Source of the DNA: Corynebacterium coyleae
GTDB taxonomy: Bacteria > Actinomycetota > Actinomycetes > Mycobacteriales > Mycobacteriaceae
NCBI RefSeq assembly: GCF_030408635.1
Contig: NZ_CP047198.1
Coordinates: 868,001-932,000 of the forward strand
Reading direction: 5' to 3'
Length of the DNA stretch: 64,000 nt
Shown: positions 25,597-34,270 of the stretch, piece by piece
Layout: every line of letters starts with the position of its first letter
Numbering within the stretch: position 1 is the stretch's first letter
Position numbers and translations under genes: made by a program
The notes under the pieces: model-generated
Database searches by the model: none
Seen by the model: only the letters and a program-made list of their open reading frames with translations
Told to the model about the DNA's origin: nothing

Positions 25597-25696
25597 AGTA
25601 CTTCTCACCAGCGGTTTGTGGAATTTGGTGTTGGAGTTATCCACATTTTTGTGGTGGGTCTTGTGCGGTGGTTTCTCGCTTCGTAGCGTTTATGCC

Positions 25697-26746
25697 ATGG
25701 CATTTGTAGACCTTCTCGGCTTCCGGCTTACGGACATCGCCGATTTCGACCGCGACACAGCCCTTGCTGCCGGGCTGAACCCGTCGCGCATCCGAGAATG
25801 GTCACGCGTACACGACGTCTACTTCGGGGCAACAAAATTCACGCGGAAACAATCCGACGCACGCCACATGGCAGCAGATACACCCTTGGATCAGTTGTGT
25901 TTGATTGAACGCAAACTCGCGGTGGTTGAAGATGCGGCGAAGCGTTGGCGGTTGCGCTTTACCTTGTTGCAGTTCGAGGGCCGCTTCGACGCGCTCTCGC
26001 GCTATGCCGATCAGGTTATTGACGCGAAGAAACCCGCGCCTGAAAAGCAAGTACGGTTTTCTCGTGCTCGCGAAGGGATGGCCACGCTGCACTTGACGCA
26101 TTCGGCACGCAATATTGCTGATATTGAGCACACGCTGCGTGAAATGATCGACACGGAACTGCCGCCAGCCGGCCAGATGGCTGATGCACTCATGGGTATC
26201 TTGCGCGGTGAGGGCGACGGCGGTGGGGTGCCGCATGCAGTACCACGGCCGATTGTTATGGTCCCGCTTCCCGAATGGACGCGGATCCAATCCGGTGCCG
26301 GTGACGAGGTCACCTTGACCTTGACGGATGGCACCACCATGACGGGTGCGGAATTTCTCGCGCAGCAATTCGGCGACGAGCTGGAAGTCGCAGCGTTTCA
26401 CCCGACCGAGGGTGCAGTCAACCTGTATCGCACGCAGCGGTTTGCCAATGGCAAGCAGCGTGCGTTGGCATCCATGATGTCGCCAACGTGTCCGGTGCCC
26501 GATTGCCGGCATGGGGCTGACAACTGCGACATGCACCACATCCAGGCCTGGCGCCACGGTGGGGAAACCAACCTTGCCAACCTCGTGCCGTTATGTCGGT
26601 TCCATAACGGGCGCAACGACGATGACCCGCGTGAAAACCGCTACGGGCGAATACAGATCCGAGATGGGATACCGGTGTGGGTATCGCCGGGAGGGTCGGT
26701 CGTCGAGAAGCATCCGCCCGGAGCCATGCAACAACTCTTCACATAA
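25697..26746 (+). CDS. HNH endonuclease domain protein
   Basis: A 349-residue protein with a C-terminal HNH nuclease: CPVPDCRHGADNCDMHHIQAWRHGGETNLANLVPLCRFHN (described here by its parts CPVPDC, DMHHIQAWRHGG and NLVPLCRFHN), including the zinc cysteines. The first 250 residues are helical and resemble the long N-terminal domains of actinobacterial DUF222/13E12-type HNH proteins, of which high-GC genomes carry several copies. Such genes are often lineage-specific. It is inserted between rplY and pth, on the opposite strand. Start ATG 25697 fits; upstream in-frame codons overlap the pth start. Confidence 0.83.
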   Translation: MAFVDLLGFRLTDIADFDRDTALAAGLNPSRIREWSRVHDVYFGATKFTRKQSDARHMAADTPLDQLCLIERKLAVVEDAAKRWRLRFTLLQFEGRFDALSRYADQVIDAKKPAPEKQVRFSRAREGMATLHLTHSARNIADIEHTLREMIDTELPPAGQMADALMGILRGEGDGGGVPHAVPRPIVMVPLPEWTRIQSGAGDEVTLTLTDGTTMTGAEFLAQQFGDELEVAAFHPTEGAVNLYRTQRFANGKQRALASMMSPTCPVPDCRHGADNCDMHHIQAWRHGGETNLANLVPLCRFHNGRNDDDPRENRYGRIQIRDGIPVWVSPGGSVVEKHPPGAMQQLFT

Positions 26747-26751
26747 CGAAA

Positions 26752-26773
26752 AAGCCCGCCAAAAAAGCGGGCC
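26752..26773 (-). terminator. terminator of rplY
   Basis: On the minus strand, GCCCGC, a TTTTTT-containing loop and GCGGGC are followed by TTTTTC. In plus-strand terms the arms are 26754-26759 and 26767-26772. It lies just after the rplY stop at 26790 and six bases beyond the HNH gene stop, so it may serve both strands. Confidence 0.8.
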
Positions 26774-26789
26774 AATCGTCGTGCCGAAA

Positions 26790-27434
26790 TTACTCGGAAG
26801 CTTCCTCACCAGCCTCAGAAGACTCAGCGCCAGCCTCAGCGCCGCCCTCCTCAGCAGCCTCAGCCTCAGCCTCGAGATCCTCATCAACCTGCTCGAAGGT
26901 GATGTTGACAAGCAAGTTCTCCGGATCGGTGATCAGCTCCGCACCCGCCGGCAGCTCGAGATCGCCAGCGGTGATCTGGTCGCCGATCTCCTTGCCCTCG
27001 ATGGAAACGGTGATCTCGTCCGGGATAGACAGAGCGTCGATCTCGATCTCGACAACGTCGGCTTCCTGGAACACAACAGCGCCCGGAGCAGCCTCGCCCT
27101 CGGTGACAACCGGAACCTCGACGGTAACCTTCTCGCCACGCTTAATGCCGAACAAGTCAATGTGGTCGATCTCGAGAGTCAGAACGTTCTGGTCGACGTG
27201 CTTGACCATGGCGAGCAGCTTCTCACCATCGAGCTCAAGCTCGACGATGGCGTTGGTGCCGTCGTTACGCACAATCGCAGTCATCTCAATACGATCAACA
27301 GCGAAGTGGATGTTCTCAATGCCCTTTTCGTACAGGACACCCGGGATCTTGCCATCGCGACGCAGACGACGTGCGGAGCCCTTGCCGAACTCCTCGCGAC
27401 GCTCACCCTTGATAACGGTTGGGGTAATAGCCAT
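26790..27434 (-). CDS. rplY: 50S ribosomal protein L25 (Ctc type)
   Basis: A 5S rRNA-binding ribosomal protein of the long (TL5/Ctc) form. The 214-residue protein has the L25 domain (ERREEFGKGSARRLRRDGKIPGVLYE; EIDHIDLFGIKRGEKVTVEVPV), a C-terminal beta domain, and a very acidic Ala/Glu-rich tail of about 35 residues. AAGGAG six bases before ATG 27434 fixes the start; the frame runs on upstream without support. A terminator follows. In many corynebacteria rplY lies next to prs and pth; here extra genes separate them. Confidence 0.95.
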   Translation of the reverse strand: MAITPTVIKGERREEFGKGSARRLRRDGKIPGVLYEKGIENIHFAVDRIEMTAIVRNDGTNAIVELELDGEKLLAMVKHVDQNVLTLEIDHIDLFGIKRGEKVTVEVPVVTEGEAAPGAVVFQEADVVEIEIDALSIPDEITVSIEGKEIGDQITAGDLELPAGAELITDPENLLVNITFEQVDEDLEAEAEAAEEGGAEAGAESSEAGEEASE

Positions 27435-27562
27435 GTTGTACTCCTTCGGTTGGAAGGGCCACAGGCTTTGCCTGCGACCACTTAACGGATTGTGCTCGTC
27501 GAGTGATCGCATAGTGGATCTTCATCGCGTCGATAACGGCCCGAAAGCCCTCGCCGAGACTG

Positions 27563-28897
27563 CTACAGGCTACCAGCCGACTTTTCCCACACAAAATGCC
27601 CCGCCGCCTGGGCGTCCTCATGATCATGTCCAAGCGGGATGCCGGTGCGATCACGCACAAGCAGCGTAACGACGAACCCCGTCAACGTCGCCGCCATCAA
27701 ATACACCGTAATCGCCACCGTACCACCAGTAGCCTCACGCAACGCAGCCGCAATCGTTGGAGCAAACGCACCACCAAGAATTGCACCCAACGCGTACGAA
27801 ATCGACGCCCCGGACGCCCGGACCGAAGCCGGGAAAAGCTCCGCGTAGAAAGCGCCAATCTCGCCGTACGTCAGGCCCAGGCCAACGGTGAGGAAAATCA
27901 ACGCCGCGGTGATCTTTGCAATCGAACCCGTATCGACGAGCGGGAACAACACCGCAACACCCGCCGCCTGAACCACAAACCCGATCGCAAGCGTGCGCTT
28001 ACGCCCGATGTAGTCCGAGACCCACCCGGCGAACGCGGTAGTGAACAACCACACCGCAGCCGATGCAGTGACAGCCCACAGAATGTCCCCGCGTGAAAGC
28101 CCGATACCGGCAGGGTCAGTGACGTAATTTTGGATGTAACCGCCGGTTGTCATGTAGCCGACCGTTCCGTTTGCGGCGAAGATCAGGGCGGCTGCGAGGA
28201 CAACTCCCGCGTGAGATTTGAACAGGCCGCTGATGGGGCTGCGGGTGCCGGTCTCGCGCATCTCCTCGACGACGGGCGATTCTTCGACGCCGGTGCGGAT
28301 CCACCAGCCGAGGAACGTCAGCGCGATGGACAGCAGGAAGGGAATGCGCCAGCCCCATTCGACGAAGGCGTCACCGGGGGCGACGGCGGTCATCAGGGCG
28401 AGCATGCCGGAGGACATGAGCAGGCCAGCGGGAACACCGACCTGGGGGCCGGCGCCGTAAAGGCCGCGTTTGTTCACAGGGGCGTGCTCGACGGCGAGGA
28501 GGACTGCGGAGCCCCATTCGCCGCCGGCCGATGTGCCCTGCAGGATGCGCAGGAGAATCAGTGCGGCGGGGGCAAGCCAACCGATGGTGTCGTAGGTGGG
28601 CAACAGGCCGATAAGCGTGGTGGCGGTGCCCATCGTGAACAGGGTGATCATGAGCACGCCGCGGCGCCCGAATCGGTCGGCGTAGTGGCCAGCCAGCACC
28701 GCACCGAGCGGGCGGAACAGGAAGGACAAGCCGACGGTGAGGAAGCTCACGATCGTCGCCGCAGCAGGTCCGAGGGGACCGAACATGGTCTGGTTAAACA
28801 CCAAACCGGCGACGGCGGCGTAGAGGAAGTAGTCGTACCACTCGATGGCTGTGCCGATGGTGGTCGCCGCGATCACGCGGCGGCGCTCACTACGCAC
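27563..28897 (-). CDS. MFS transporter, metabolite:proton symporter (ProP/ShiA-like) type
   Basis: A 444-residue carrier with 12 hydrophobic segments. It begins with the family signature TTIGTAIEWYDYFLYAAVAG, and has the MFS loop motif GHYADRFGRRGVLMITL and a second copy SDYIGRKRTLAIGF. The metabolite:H+ symporter group takes up compatible solutes, citrate, shikimate or similar compounds. GTG start at 28897 overlaps the aminotransferase stop by 8 bp, indicating translational coupling. It ends the permease-aminotransferase unit. Confidence 0.88.
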   Translation of the reverse strand: MRSERRRVIAATTIGTAIEWYDYFLYAAVAGLVFNQTMFGPLGPAAATIVSFLTVGLSFLFRPLGAVLAGHYADRFGRRGVLMITLFTMGTATTLIGLLPTYDTIGWLAPAALILLRILQGTSAGGEWGSAVLLAVEHAPVNKRGLYGAGPQVGVPAGLLMSSGMLALMTAVAPGDAFVEWGWRIPFLLSIALTFLGWWIRTGVEESPVVEEMRETGTRSPISGLFKSHAGVVLAAALIFAANGTVGYMTTGGYIQNYVTDPAGIGLSRGDILWAVTASAAVWLFTTAFAGWVSDYIGRKRTLAIGFVVQAAGVAVLFPLVDTGSIAKITAALIFLTVGLGLTYGEIGAFYAELFPASVRASGASISYALGAILGGAFAPTIAAALREATGGTVAITVYLMAATLTGFVVTLLVRDRTGIPLGHDHEDAQAAGHFVWEKSAGSL

Positions 28898-29915
28898 GGT
28901 CCCATGCTTTCAGGAAGGCGTCGGTTTCGGCTGAGTTGGTGACGGTGACGCGGATACCTTCCGGGAAAGAACGCACCAGCACGCCCTCTGCCGCTAGCCG
29001 GTCAGCTTTTTCACGCGGGAAATCCGGCAGCCAGATGAAGTTGGCTTGGGATTCGGGGAGGTTGAGTGCGGTGGTGAGGTGTTGGCGTTGGGTGATGGTG
29101 TCGTCGATACGCGTTTGCAGCTCGGAGGTGGCTTTGAGGGAGGCGAGGGCTGCGGTTTGGGCGACGGCGTTGACGGAGAAGGGGACGGCGACTTTGTTGA
29201 GGGCGCTGATGATGTCGGCGGGGCCGAAGGCGTAGCCGATGCGGGCGCCGGCGAGGCCGTAGGCTTTGGAGAAGGTGCGCAGGCCGACGACGTTGGGGTA
29301 GCGGGTGATGACGTCGGTGGCGACGGGGGTGTCGGTGGCGCGGTTGTATTCGAAGTAGGCCTCGTCGAGTGCGACGAGGATGTCGGATGGGACGGCGTCC
29401 ATGAAGGTTTCGAACTCGGCGTTGGTGATGGTGGTGCCGGTTGGGTTGTTGGGGTTGCACACGAAGATGAGTTTCGTACGTTCGGTAATCGCTGCGGCCA
29501 TGGCGGGCAGGTCGAGGCGGTGCTCGGCGTCGAGTGGGATGGCGACGGGGGTTGCGCCGACGATGCGGGCGAAGATGGGGTAGGCCTCGAAACTGCGCCA
29601 GGGGAAGATGATTTCGTCGCCGGGCTGTGCGGTGATTGTCGCGAGTTGTTGGCACAGGGCGGAGGAGCCGGTGCCGACGGCGACCTGGTCGATGGTCACG
29701 CCGAGGTGTTCGGCAAGGGCGGTGCGGATGTCGGTGGCGCCCATGTCGGGGTAGCGGTTCATGGAGCCGAGGGTGTCGCGCATCGCCTCGAGTACGGAGG
29801 GCAGTGGGCCTTCGGCGCATTCGTTGGAGGAGAGTTTGATGGCCTGGTCGTTGCGGGCTCCCGGCACGTAGGCGGGGATGGTGTCGAGGTCTGGGCGGAT
29901 CATGTTGCGGGTCAT
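28890..29915 (-). CDS. pat: PLP-dependent aminotransferase, aromatic/histidinol-phosphate type
   Basis: A 341-residue class I/II aminotransferase. The PLP lysine is in TFSKAYGLAGARIGY, with FVCNPNNPTGT and DEAYFEYN upstream. It matches corynebacterial Pat, the phenylpyruvate/aromatic aminotransferase closely related to HisC. It would make or degrade phenylalanine and tyrosine. ATG at 29915 is decided by CAGGAG eight bases upstream and by the ATGA overlap with the permease stop. Immediate neighbours are an AroP-like permease and an MFS transporter, so uptake and transamination of an amino acid appear linked. Confidence 0.88.
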   Translation of the reverse strand: MTRNMIRPDLDTIPAYVPGARNDQAIKLSSNECAEGPLPSVLEAMRDTLGSMNRYPDMGATDIRTALAEHLGVTIDQVAVGTGSSALCQQLATITAQPGDEIIFPWRSFEAYPIFARIVGATPVAIPLDAEHRLDLPAMAAAITERTKLIFVCNPNNPTGTTITNAEFETFMDAVPSDILVALDEAYFEYNRATDTPVATDVITRYPNVVGLRTFSKAYGLAGARIGYAFGPADIISALNKVAVPFSVNAVAQTAALASLKATSELQTRIDDTITQRQHLTTALNLPESQANFIWLPDFPREKADRLAAEGVLVRSFPEGIRVTVTNSAETDAFLKAWDRA

Positions 29916-31252
29916 GCGTTGCTCCTGCGTTGGGTTGTCAACCAAATGAGGCCGAGGGCGAGGATCCAGCCGAAGAGTGTGGCTAGACCCATGCGGTAAT
30001 CGGGAAGAATACCCATTAGTACGAGTACGAGGGCGAAAAATGCGATGCAGATCCAGTTCGCAACTGGGTAGAACGGGGCGGGGAATTTTGTGTTGCCGGC
30101 GTGTTTGCGGAAGTTCAGGTGGGATAGGCAGATGCCGGCCCAGGTGATCAATTCCGTGCCGACGATGATGGCGAGCAGGATGGCGAAGATTTTGCCTTCG
30201 AAGAAGTAGTTGAGGATGACGACGACGCCCATGAGGGTGGCGTCGAAAAGCAATGCTTTGGTGGGCAGACCTTTGCGGTTGGTTTCGGCGAGGGCTTTGG
30301 GGGCTTGGCCGTTGCGGGCGAGGTCGCGAAGCATGCGGGCGCCGGAGTAGGTCATGGTGTTGAGCACGGAGAACACGGCGACGACGATGACGACGTTCAA
30401 GGCGGTCGCTGCGCCGGAGAACCCGACGCCGGTGAGTACGCGGATGAACGGGCTTTCGTTGGTGTCCTGCTCGTTCCACGGTGCGAGCAGCAGGATGGTG
30501 CCGATGCCGCCGAGGTAGAACACGAGGATGCGCCACACTACGGAGTTGACCGCGCGGGGAATTGCCTTGTCTGGGTCGTCAGCTTCGCCGGCGGCAGTGC
30601 CGATGGACATGATGCCGCCGAAGGTGAAGGTCACTGCGACGAGTGCGAACAGGACACCGGAGATGCCGTTTGGCATGAATCCGCCGTGGTCGGTGATGTG
30701 TTGCAGGCCGATGGCGGGTTCGGATCCGACGCCGAAGACAAGCGCGAGGCCGAGCACGATCATGAGGACGAGTGCTGCCACTTTGATCAGGGAAAGCCAG
30801 TATTCGGTGGTGGCGAACACGCGCACGTTGAGCACGTTGAGGACGACGACGAGCAGCAGCGAGACTAGCGCGGTGACCCAGTGGGGGATGTGGGGGAACC
30901 AGTAGTCCAGGAAGGTACCCATGGCGGTCAGTTCCAGCATGCCGACGACCACGGTGGTGAACCACCAGTTCCAGCCGGTGATAAATCCGGCTCCGCGGCC
31001 GATGAATTCGCGAGAGTATGCGGCAAACGAGCCGGAGACGGGGTGTTCGACGGCCATTTCGCCGAGCATGCGCATGAGGAAGTAAACGATGACGCCGACG
31101 ATGGCGAAGGAGATCAAGACGGCGGGGCCGGCGTATTGGATGGAGCTGGCGGAGCCGAGGAAAAGTCCGGTGCCGATGGATGATCCGAAGGCGATCATCA
31201 TCAGTTGGCGGCTTTTGACGCTGCGTTTGAGTCCTTGTTCTTGGAGGCTCAT
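29912..31252 (-). CDS. amino acid permease, AroP/APC family
   Basis: A 446-residue transporter with 12 hydrophobic helices. The family signature is present at the start (MMIAFGSSIGTGLFLGSASSIQYAGP), followed by MRMLGEMAVEHPVSGSFAAYSREF and GWNWWFTTVVVGMLELTA. AAT-family permeases import aromatic or branched amino acids with protons. The start is 4 bp after the thioesterase stop, and the stop overlaps the aminotransferase start. The substrate may be aromatic, judged by the neighbour. Confidence 0.88.
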   Translation of the reverse strand: MSLQEQGLKRSVKSRQLMMIAFGSSIGTGLFLGSASSIQYAGPAVLISFAIVGVIVYFLMRMLGEMAVEHPVSGSFAAYSREFIGRGAGFITGWNWWFTTVVVGMLELTAMGTFLDYWFPHIPHWVTALVSLLLVVVLNVLNVRVFATTEYWLSLIKVAALVLMIVLGLALVFGVGSEPAIGLQHITDHGGFMPNGISGVLFALVAVTFTFGGIMSIGTAAGEADDPDKAIPRAVNSVVWRILVFYLGGIGTILLLAPWNEQDTNESPFIRVLTGVGFSGAATALNVVIVVAVFSVLNTMTYSGARMLRDLARNGQAPKALAETNRKGLPTKALLFDATLMGVVVILNYFFEGKIFAILLAIIVGTELITWAGICLSHLNFRKHAGNTKFPAPFYPVANWICIAFFALVLVLMGILPDYRMGLATLFGWILALGLIWLTTQRRSNA

Positions 31253-31255
31253 GGG

Positions 31256-31702
31256 TTAGTTTCCTGTCGGGGGACGTGAGGTGGTGCGGGAGAGTCCGCG
31301 GAATTCTGCGATGACGGTGTCGCCGTCGTAAAGGGTGACGTCGGACAGTCCGTTGCGGCCCCATTGGTGGTGTTCACGGGCGACGCCGCGGATGGTGCGG
31401 CCCATTTTCGCGGGTGCGAGGTAGATCATTTCGGATTGTGCGCTGACGGTGGGGTCAGTGCGGCGCGAGTTGCAGGCGCCACCGAAGAGGGCGTCGGCGA
31501 AGGTGAACAGTACGCCGCCTTGGCAGACACCGAATCCGTTTGCATGCCGCTTATCGACGACAAACTCACCTTCCGCCACGCCTGGCTCTAACCGTGTGAT
31601 GATGGCGCCCAGATACTCGAGGGTGGCGTCGCCGTCGTACATGGCTTTGGCGTGCTCAAGCTCTGGGGTGATTTCTACGGATTCGGCGTAGCGGTTGTAC
31701 AT
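31256..31702 (-). CDS. PaaI-like hotdog thioesterase
   Basis: A 148-residue single hotdog-domain protein. The core is HANGFGVCQGGVLFTFADALFGGACN, with the Asn/Gly/Asp pattern of PaaI acyl-CoA thioesterases, followed by SEMIYLAPAKMGRTIRGVA. PaaI proteins hydrolyse phenylacetyl-CoA-type thioesters; whether this one does so is not known. It is the first gene of the permease-aminotransferase-MFS unit and lies beyond the hairpin after prs. Confidence 0.84.
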   Translation of the reverse strand: MYNRYAESVEITPELEHAKAMYDGDATLEYLGAIITRLEPGVAEGEFVVDKRHANGFGVCQGGVLFTFADALFGGACNSRRTDPTVSAQSEMIYLAPAKMGRTIRGVAREHHQWGRNGLSDVTLYDGDTVIAEFRGLSRTTSRPPTGN

Positions 31703-31729
31703 GAGAATGTGTCCTTTCCCTAAGCGTGA

Positions 31730-31759
31730 AGCCGGGGCAGCGGTGAAGCTGCCCCGGCT
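31730..31759 (-). terminator. hairpin after prs, probable terminator
   Basis: AGCCGGGGCAGC (31730-31741) and GCTGCCCCGGCT (31748-31759) form a perfect 12-bp stem with a 6-base loop, 18 bp after the prs stop. No T-run follows on the minus strand, so termination may be incomplete or may depend on the stem alone. Confidence 0.6.
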
Positions 31760-31777
31760 GTCGCGGTCAAGAGTGGT

Positions 31778-32755
31778 TTAGGCCTGGCCCTCGAAGAGGG
31801 TGGTCACGGAACCGTTTTCGAAGATTTCGCGGATGGTCTTTGCCAGCAGTGGTGCGATCGACAGCACGGTGAGGTTCTTCCAACCTTCGGTGTTTTGCGG
31901 CAGGGTGTCGGTGGTGATGACTTCCTCTGCGCCGCAGTCGCTGAGGCGTTCGCGGGCCGGGTCGGAGAAGACACCGTGGGTGCAGGCGATGACGACGGAC
32001 TTCGCGCCGGCTTCCTTGAGCACGCCGACGGCGCCAGCGATGGTGCCGCCGGTGTCGATCATGTCGTCCATGAGGATGCAGTCTTTGCCCTCGACGTCGC
32101 CGACGACACGGTTGGAGACAACCTTGTTTGCGGCGTCGATGTCGCGGGTTTTGTGGACGAAGGCCATGGGGGCGTCGCCAAGCATGTTGGCCCACTTCTC
32201 AGCGGACTTCACTCGGCCGGCATCCGGGGAGACCACCACGAGGTTGTCCAGCGAGTACTTGGACTTGATGTAGTCCACCAGGATCGGCTGGGCGTGCATG
32301 TGGTCGACCGGGCCGTCGAAGAAGCCCTGGATCTGGTCGGTGTGCAGGTCGACGGAGACGATGCGGTCCGCGCCTGCTGCGGAGAGCAGGTCTGCGATGA
32401 GGCGGGCGGAGATCGGCTCGCGGCCGCGGTGCTTCTTGTCCTGGCGTGCGTACGGGTAGAACGGCAGGATCGCGGTGATGCGCTTCGCGGAGCCACGCTT
32501 GAGCGCGTCGATCATGATCAACTGCTCCATGAGCCACTTGTTCAGCGGCTGTGCGTGGGACTGCATGACAAAGCAGTCGGAGCCACGGACGGACTCTTCG
32601 AAGCGGATGAAGATTTCGCCGTTGGCGAAGTCACGGGCGGTGGTGGGCACGAGCTCGATGCCGAGTTCGTCTGCTACGGCCTCTGCCAGTTCCGGGTGCG
32701 CACGCCCGGTGAAGACCTTGAGGTTTTTGTGGCTTTCTGTGGAGTAACCAGTCAT
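31778..32755 (-). CDS. prs: ribose-phosphate pyrophosphokinase (PRPP synthase)
   Basis: Makes PRPP from ribose-5-phosphate and ATP, feeding nucleotide, histidine and tryptophan synthesis and, in corynebacteria, arabinan precursors. It has 325 residues. The PRPP-synthase signature is DLHTDQIQGFFDGPVDHMHA, and the PRPP loop is CILMDDMIDTGGTI. The ATG at 32755 lies 11 bp after the glmU stop, so the two form an operon, a common actinobacterial arrangement. Confidence 0.96.
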   Translation of the reverse strand: MTGYSTESHKNLKVFTGRAHPELAEAVADELGIELVPTTARDFANGEIFIRFEESVRGSDCFVMQSHAQPLNKWLMEQLIMIDALKRGSAKRITAILPFYPYARQDKKHRGREPISARLIADLLSAAGADRIVSVDLHTDQIQGFFDGPVDHMHAQPILVDYIKSKYSLDNLVVVSPDAGRVKSAEKWANMLGDAPMAFVHKTRDIDAANKVVSNRVVGDVEGKDCILMDDMIDTGGTIAGAVGVLKEAGAKSVVIACTHGVFSDPARERLSDCGAEEVITTDTLPQNTEGWKNLTVLSIAPLLAKTIREIFENGSVTTLFEGQA

Positions 32756-32765
32756 GTTTGAACCT

Positions 32766-34205
32766 TTACTTCTCGCGTGCTTTCTTTGCAGCTTCTGCCG
32801 CGTCGGATCCGGGGCGGCGCTTTTCTACCCAGCCCTCGATGTTGCGCTGGTGGCCCTCCTTGATGGCGAGCGCGCCGGCTGGAACATCTTCCGTGACTAC
32901 TGTACCCGCGCCGGTATACGCGCCATCACCGATATTGACCGGTGCGACAAACATGGTGTCTGAGCCGGTACGGCAGTAGTCGCCGATGGTGGTGTGGTGC
33001 TTGTTCACTCCGTCGTAGTTAGCGAAAACGCTGGAGGCGCCGATGTTGGAGTGCTTGCCTACGGTGGCGTCGCCGATGTAGGTCAGGTGGGGCACCTTGG
33101 AGCCTTCGCCGATCTTGGCGTTTTTGGATTCGACGAAGCCGCCGAGTTTGCCGCGGGCGCCGAGTTCGGTGCCGGGGCGGATATAGGTGAAGGGGCCGAC
33201 GGTGGCTTCTTCACCGATGACGCCGAGTTCGCCTTGGGTGCGTACGACGGTGGCGCGGGCGCCGACTTCCATGTCGGTCAGGGTGGTGTCGGGGCCGATT
33301 TCGGCGCCGTCGCCGATGACGGTGGAGCCCCACAGTTGGGTGTTGGGGTGGATGATGACGTCGCGGCCGATTTCTACCTCGACGCCGATCCAGGTGGTGG
33401 CCGGGTCGATGACGGTTGCGCCGTTGCGCATGGCGCGCTCGACGAGGCGGCGGTTGAGTTCTTTGCCTGCTTCGGCGAGTTGGACGCGGTCGTTGACACC
33501 GGCGAGTTCGCGGGCATCAGGTGCGATGAAGGCGGAGACTTTGCGGCCGTCGTTGCGGGCGATGCCGAGGACGTCGGTGATGTAGAACTCGCCTTGGGCG
33601 TTGTCGGGGGTGACGCGCGCGAGGGCGTCGCGAAGCACGGTGGCGTCGAAGGCGAAGACACCGGAGTTGACTTCGTGGACCTTGCGTTGTTCGTCGGTGG
33701 CGTCTTTTTCTTCGACGATTTCGAGCACGTCGCCAGCTTCGCCGCGGATGATGCGGCCGTAGCCAGTGGGGTTGTCGAATTCGAGGGAGAGCACGGTCAC
33801 GGCGGCATGCTCGGACTCATGCTTTTCGACGAGCGCCTGCAACGTCTCCGGCGTCAGCAACGGCACGTCACCGTTGGTGACCACGACGGTGCCGTCGAAA
33901 TCCGGAATTGCCGACAGGCCGACCTGCACTGCGTGGCCGGTGCCGTTTTGCTCCTCCTGGATCGCCTGGCGGATCTCCACGTGCATCTGCTCGGCGATGT
34001 GCTCCACGGCTGGGGCGACCTGGTCGCGCTGGTGGCCGACCACAGCAACGAGGTAGGTCGGTTCCACACCGGCTGCGGCGTGCAGCGAATGGGAGAGCAG
34101 GCTGCGCCCGCCGATTTCGTGCAGCGTCTTTTGGCGGTCGGACTTCATGCGGGTTCCCGCGCCGGCCGCGAGCACGACAACGGCGCGATCGGAGTGGTTA
34201 GGCAC
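32766..34205 (-). CDS. glmU: bifunctional UDP-N-acetylglucosamine pyrophosphorylase / glucosamine-1-phosphate acetyltransferase
   Basis: Makes UDP-GlcNAc for peptidoglycan. The 479-residue protein has an N-terminal uridylyltransferase (VVVLAAGAGTRMKSDRQKTL; VTNGDVPLL) and a C-terminal left-handed beta-helix acetyltransferase (VGPFTYIRPGTELG; GDATVGKHSNIGASSVFANYDG). GTG at 34205 is chosen because AAGGAG stands seven bases upstream and the conserved fold begins seven residues later. It is followed by prs. Confidence 0.96.
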   Translation of the reverse strand: MPNHSDRAVVVLAAGAGTRMKSDRQKTLHEIGGRSLLSHSLHAAAGVEPTYLVAVVGHQRDQVAPAVEHIAEQMHVEIRQAIQEEQNGTGHAVQVGLSAIPDFDGTVVVTNGDVPLLTPETLQALVEKHESEHAAVTVLSLEFDNPTGYGRIIRGEAGDVLEIVEEKDATDEQRKVHEVNSGVFAFDATVLRDALARVTPDNAQGEFYITDVLGIARNDGRKVSAFIAPDARELAGVNDRVQLAEAGKELNRRLVERAMRNGATVIDPATTWIGVEVEIGRDVIIHPNTQLWGSTVIGDGAEIGPDTTLTDMEVGARATVVRTQGELGVIGEEATVGPFTYIRPGTELGARGKLGGFVESKNAKIGEGSKVPHLTYIGDATVGKHSNIGASSVFANYDGVNKHHTTIGDYCRTGSDTMFVAPVNIGDGAYTGAGTVVTEDVPAGALAIKEGHQRNIEGWVEKRRPGSDAAEAAKKAREK

Positions 34206-34270
34206 TCGATTACTCCTTGGGGGTGGACGTTTTGAGATCGGCCCCAAGCATAACGCCTATGGGCTCTGGC

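Noticed and set aside
29046-29999. 317-codon Gly/Val/Asp-rich plus-strand frame over the aminotransferase gene
   Set aside because: Low-complexity shadow of the GC-rich minus-strand gene.
29916-30536. N-terminal extension of the aminotransferase frame
   Set aside because: It overlaps the permease gene in another frame, is Arg/His/Pro-rich as expected from shadow translation, and the ATG at 29915 has a good ribosome binding site.
32994-34235. 413-codon plus-strand frame over glmU
   Set aside because: Antisense shadow; glmU is fully supported on the minus strand.
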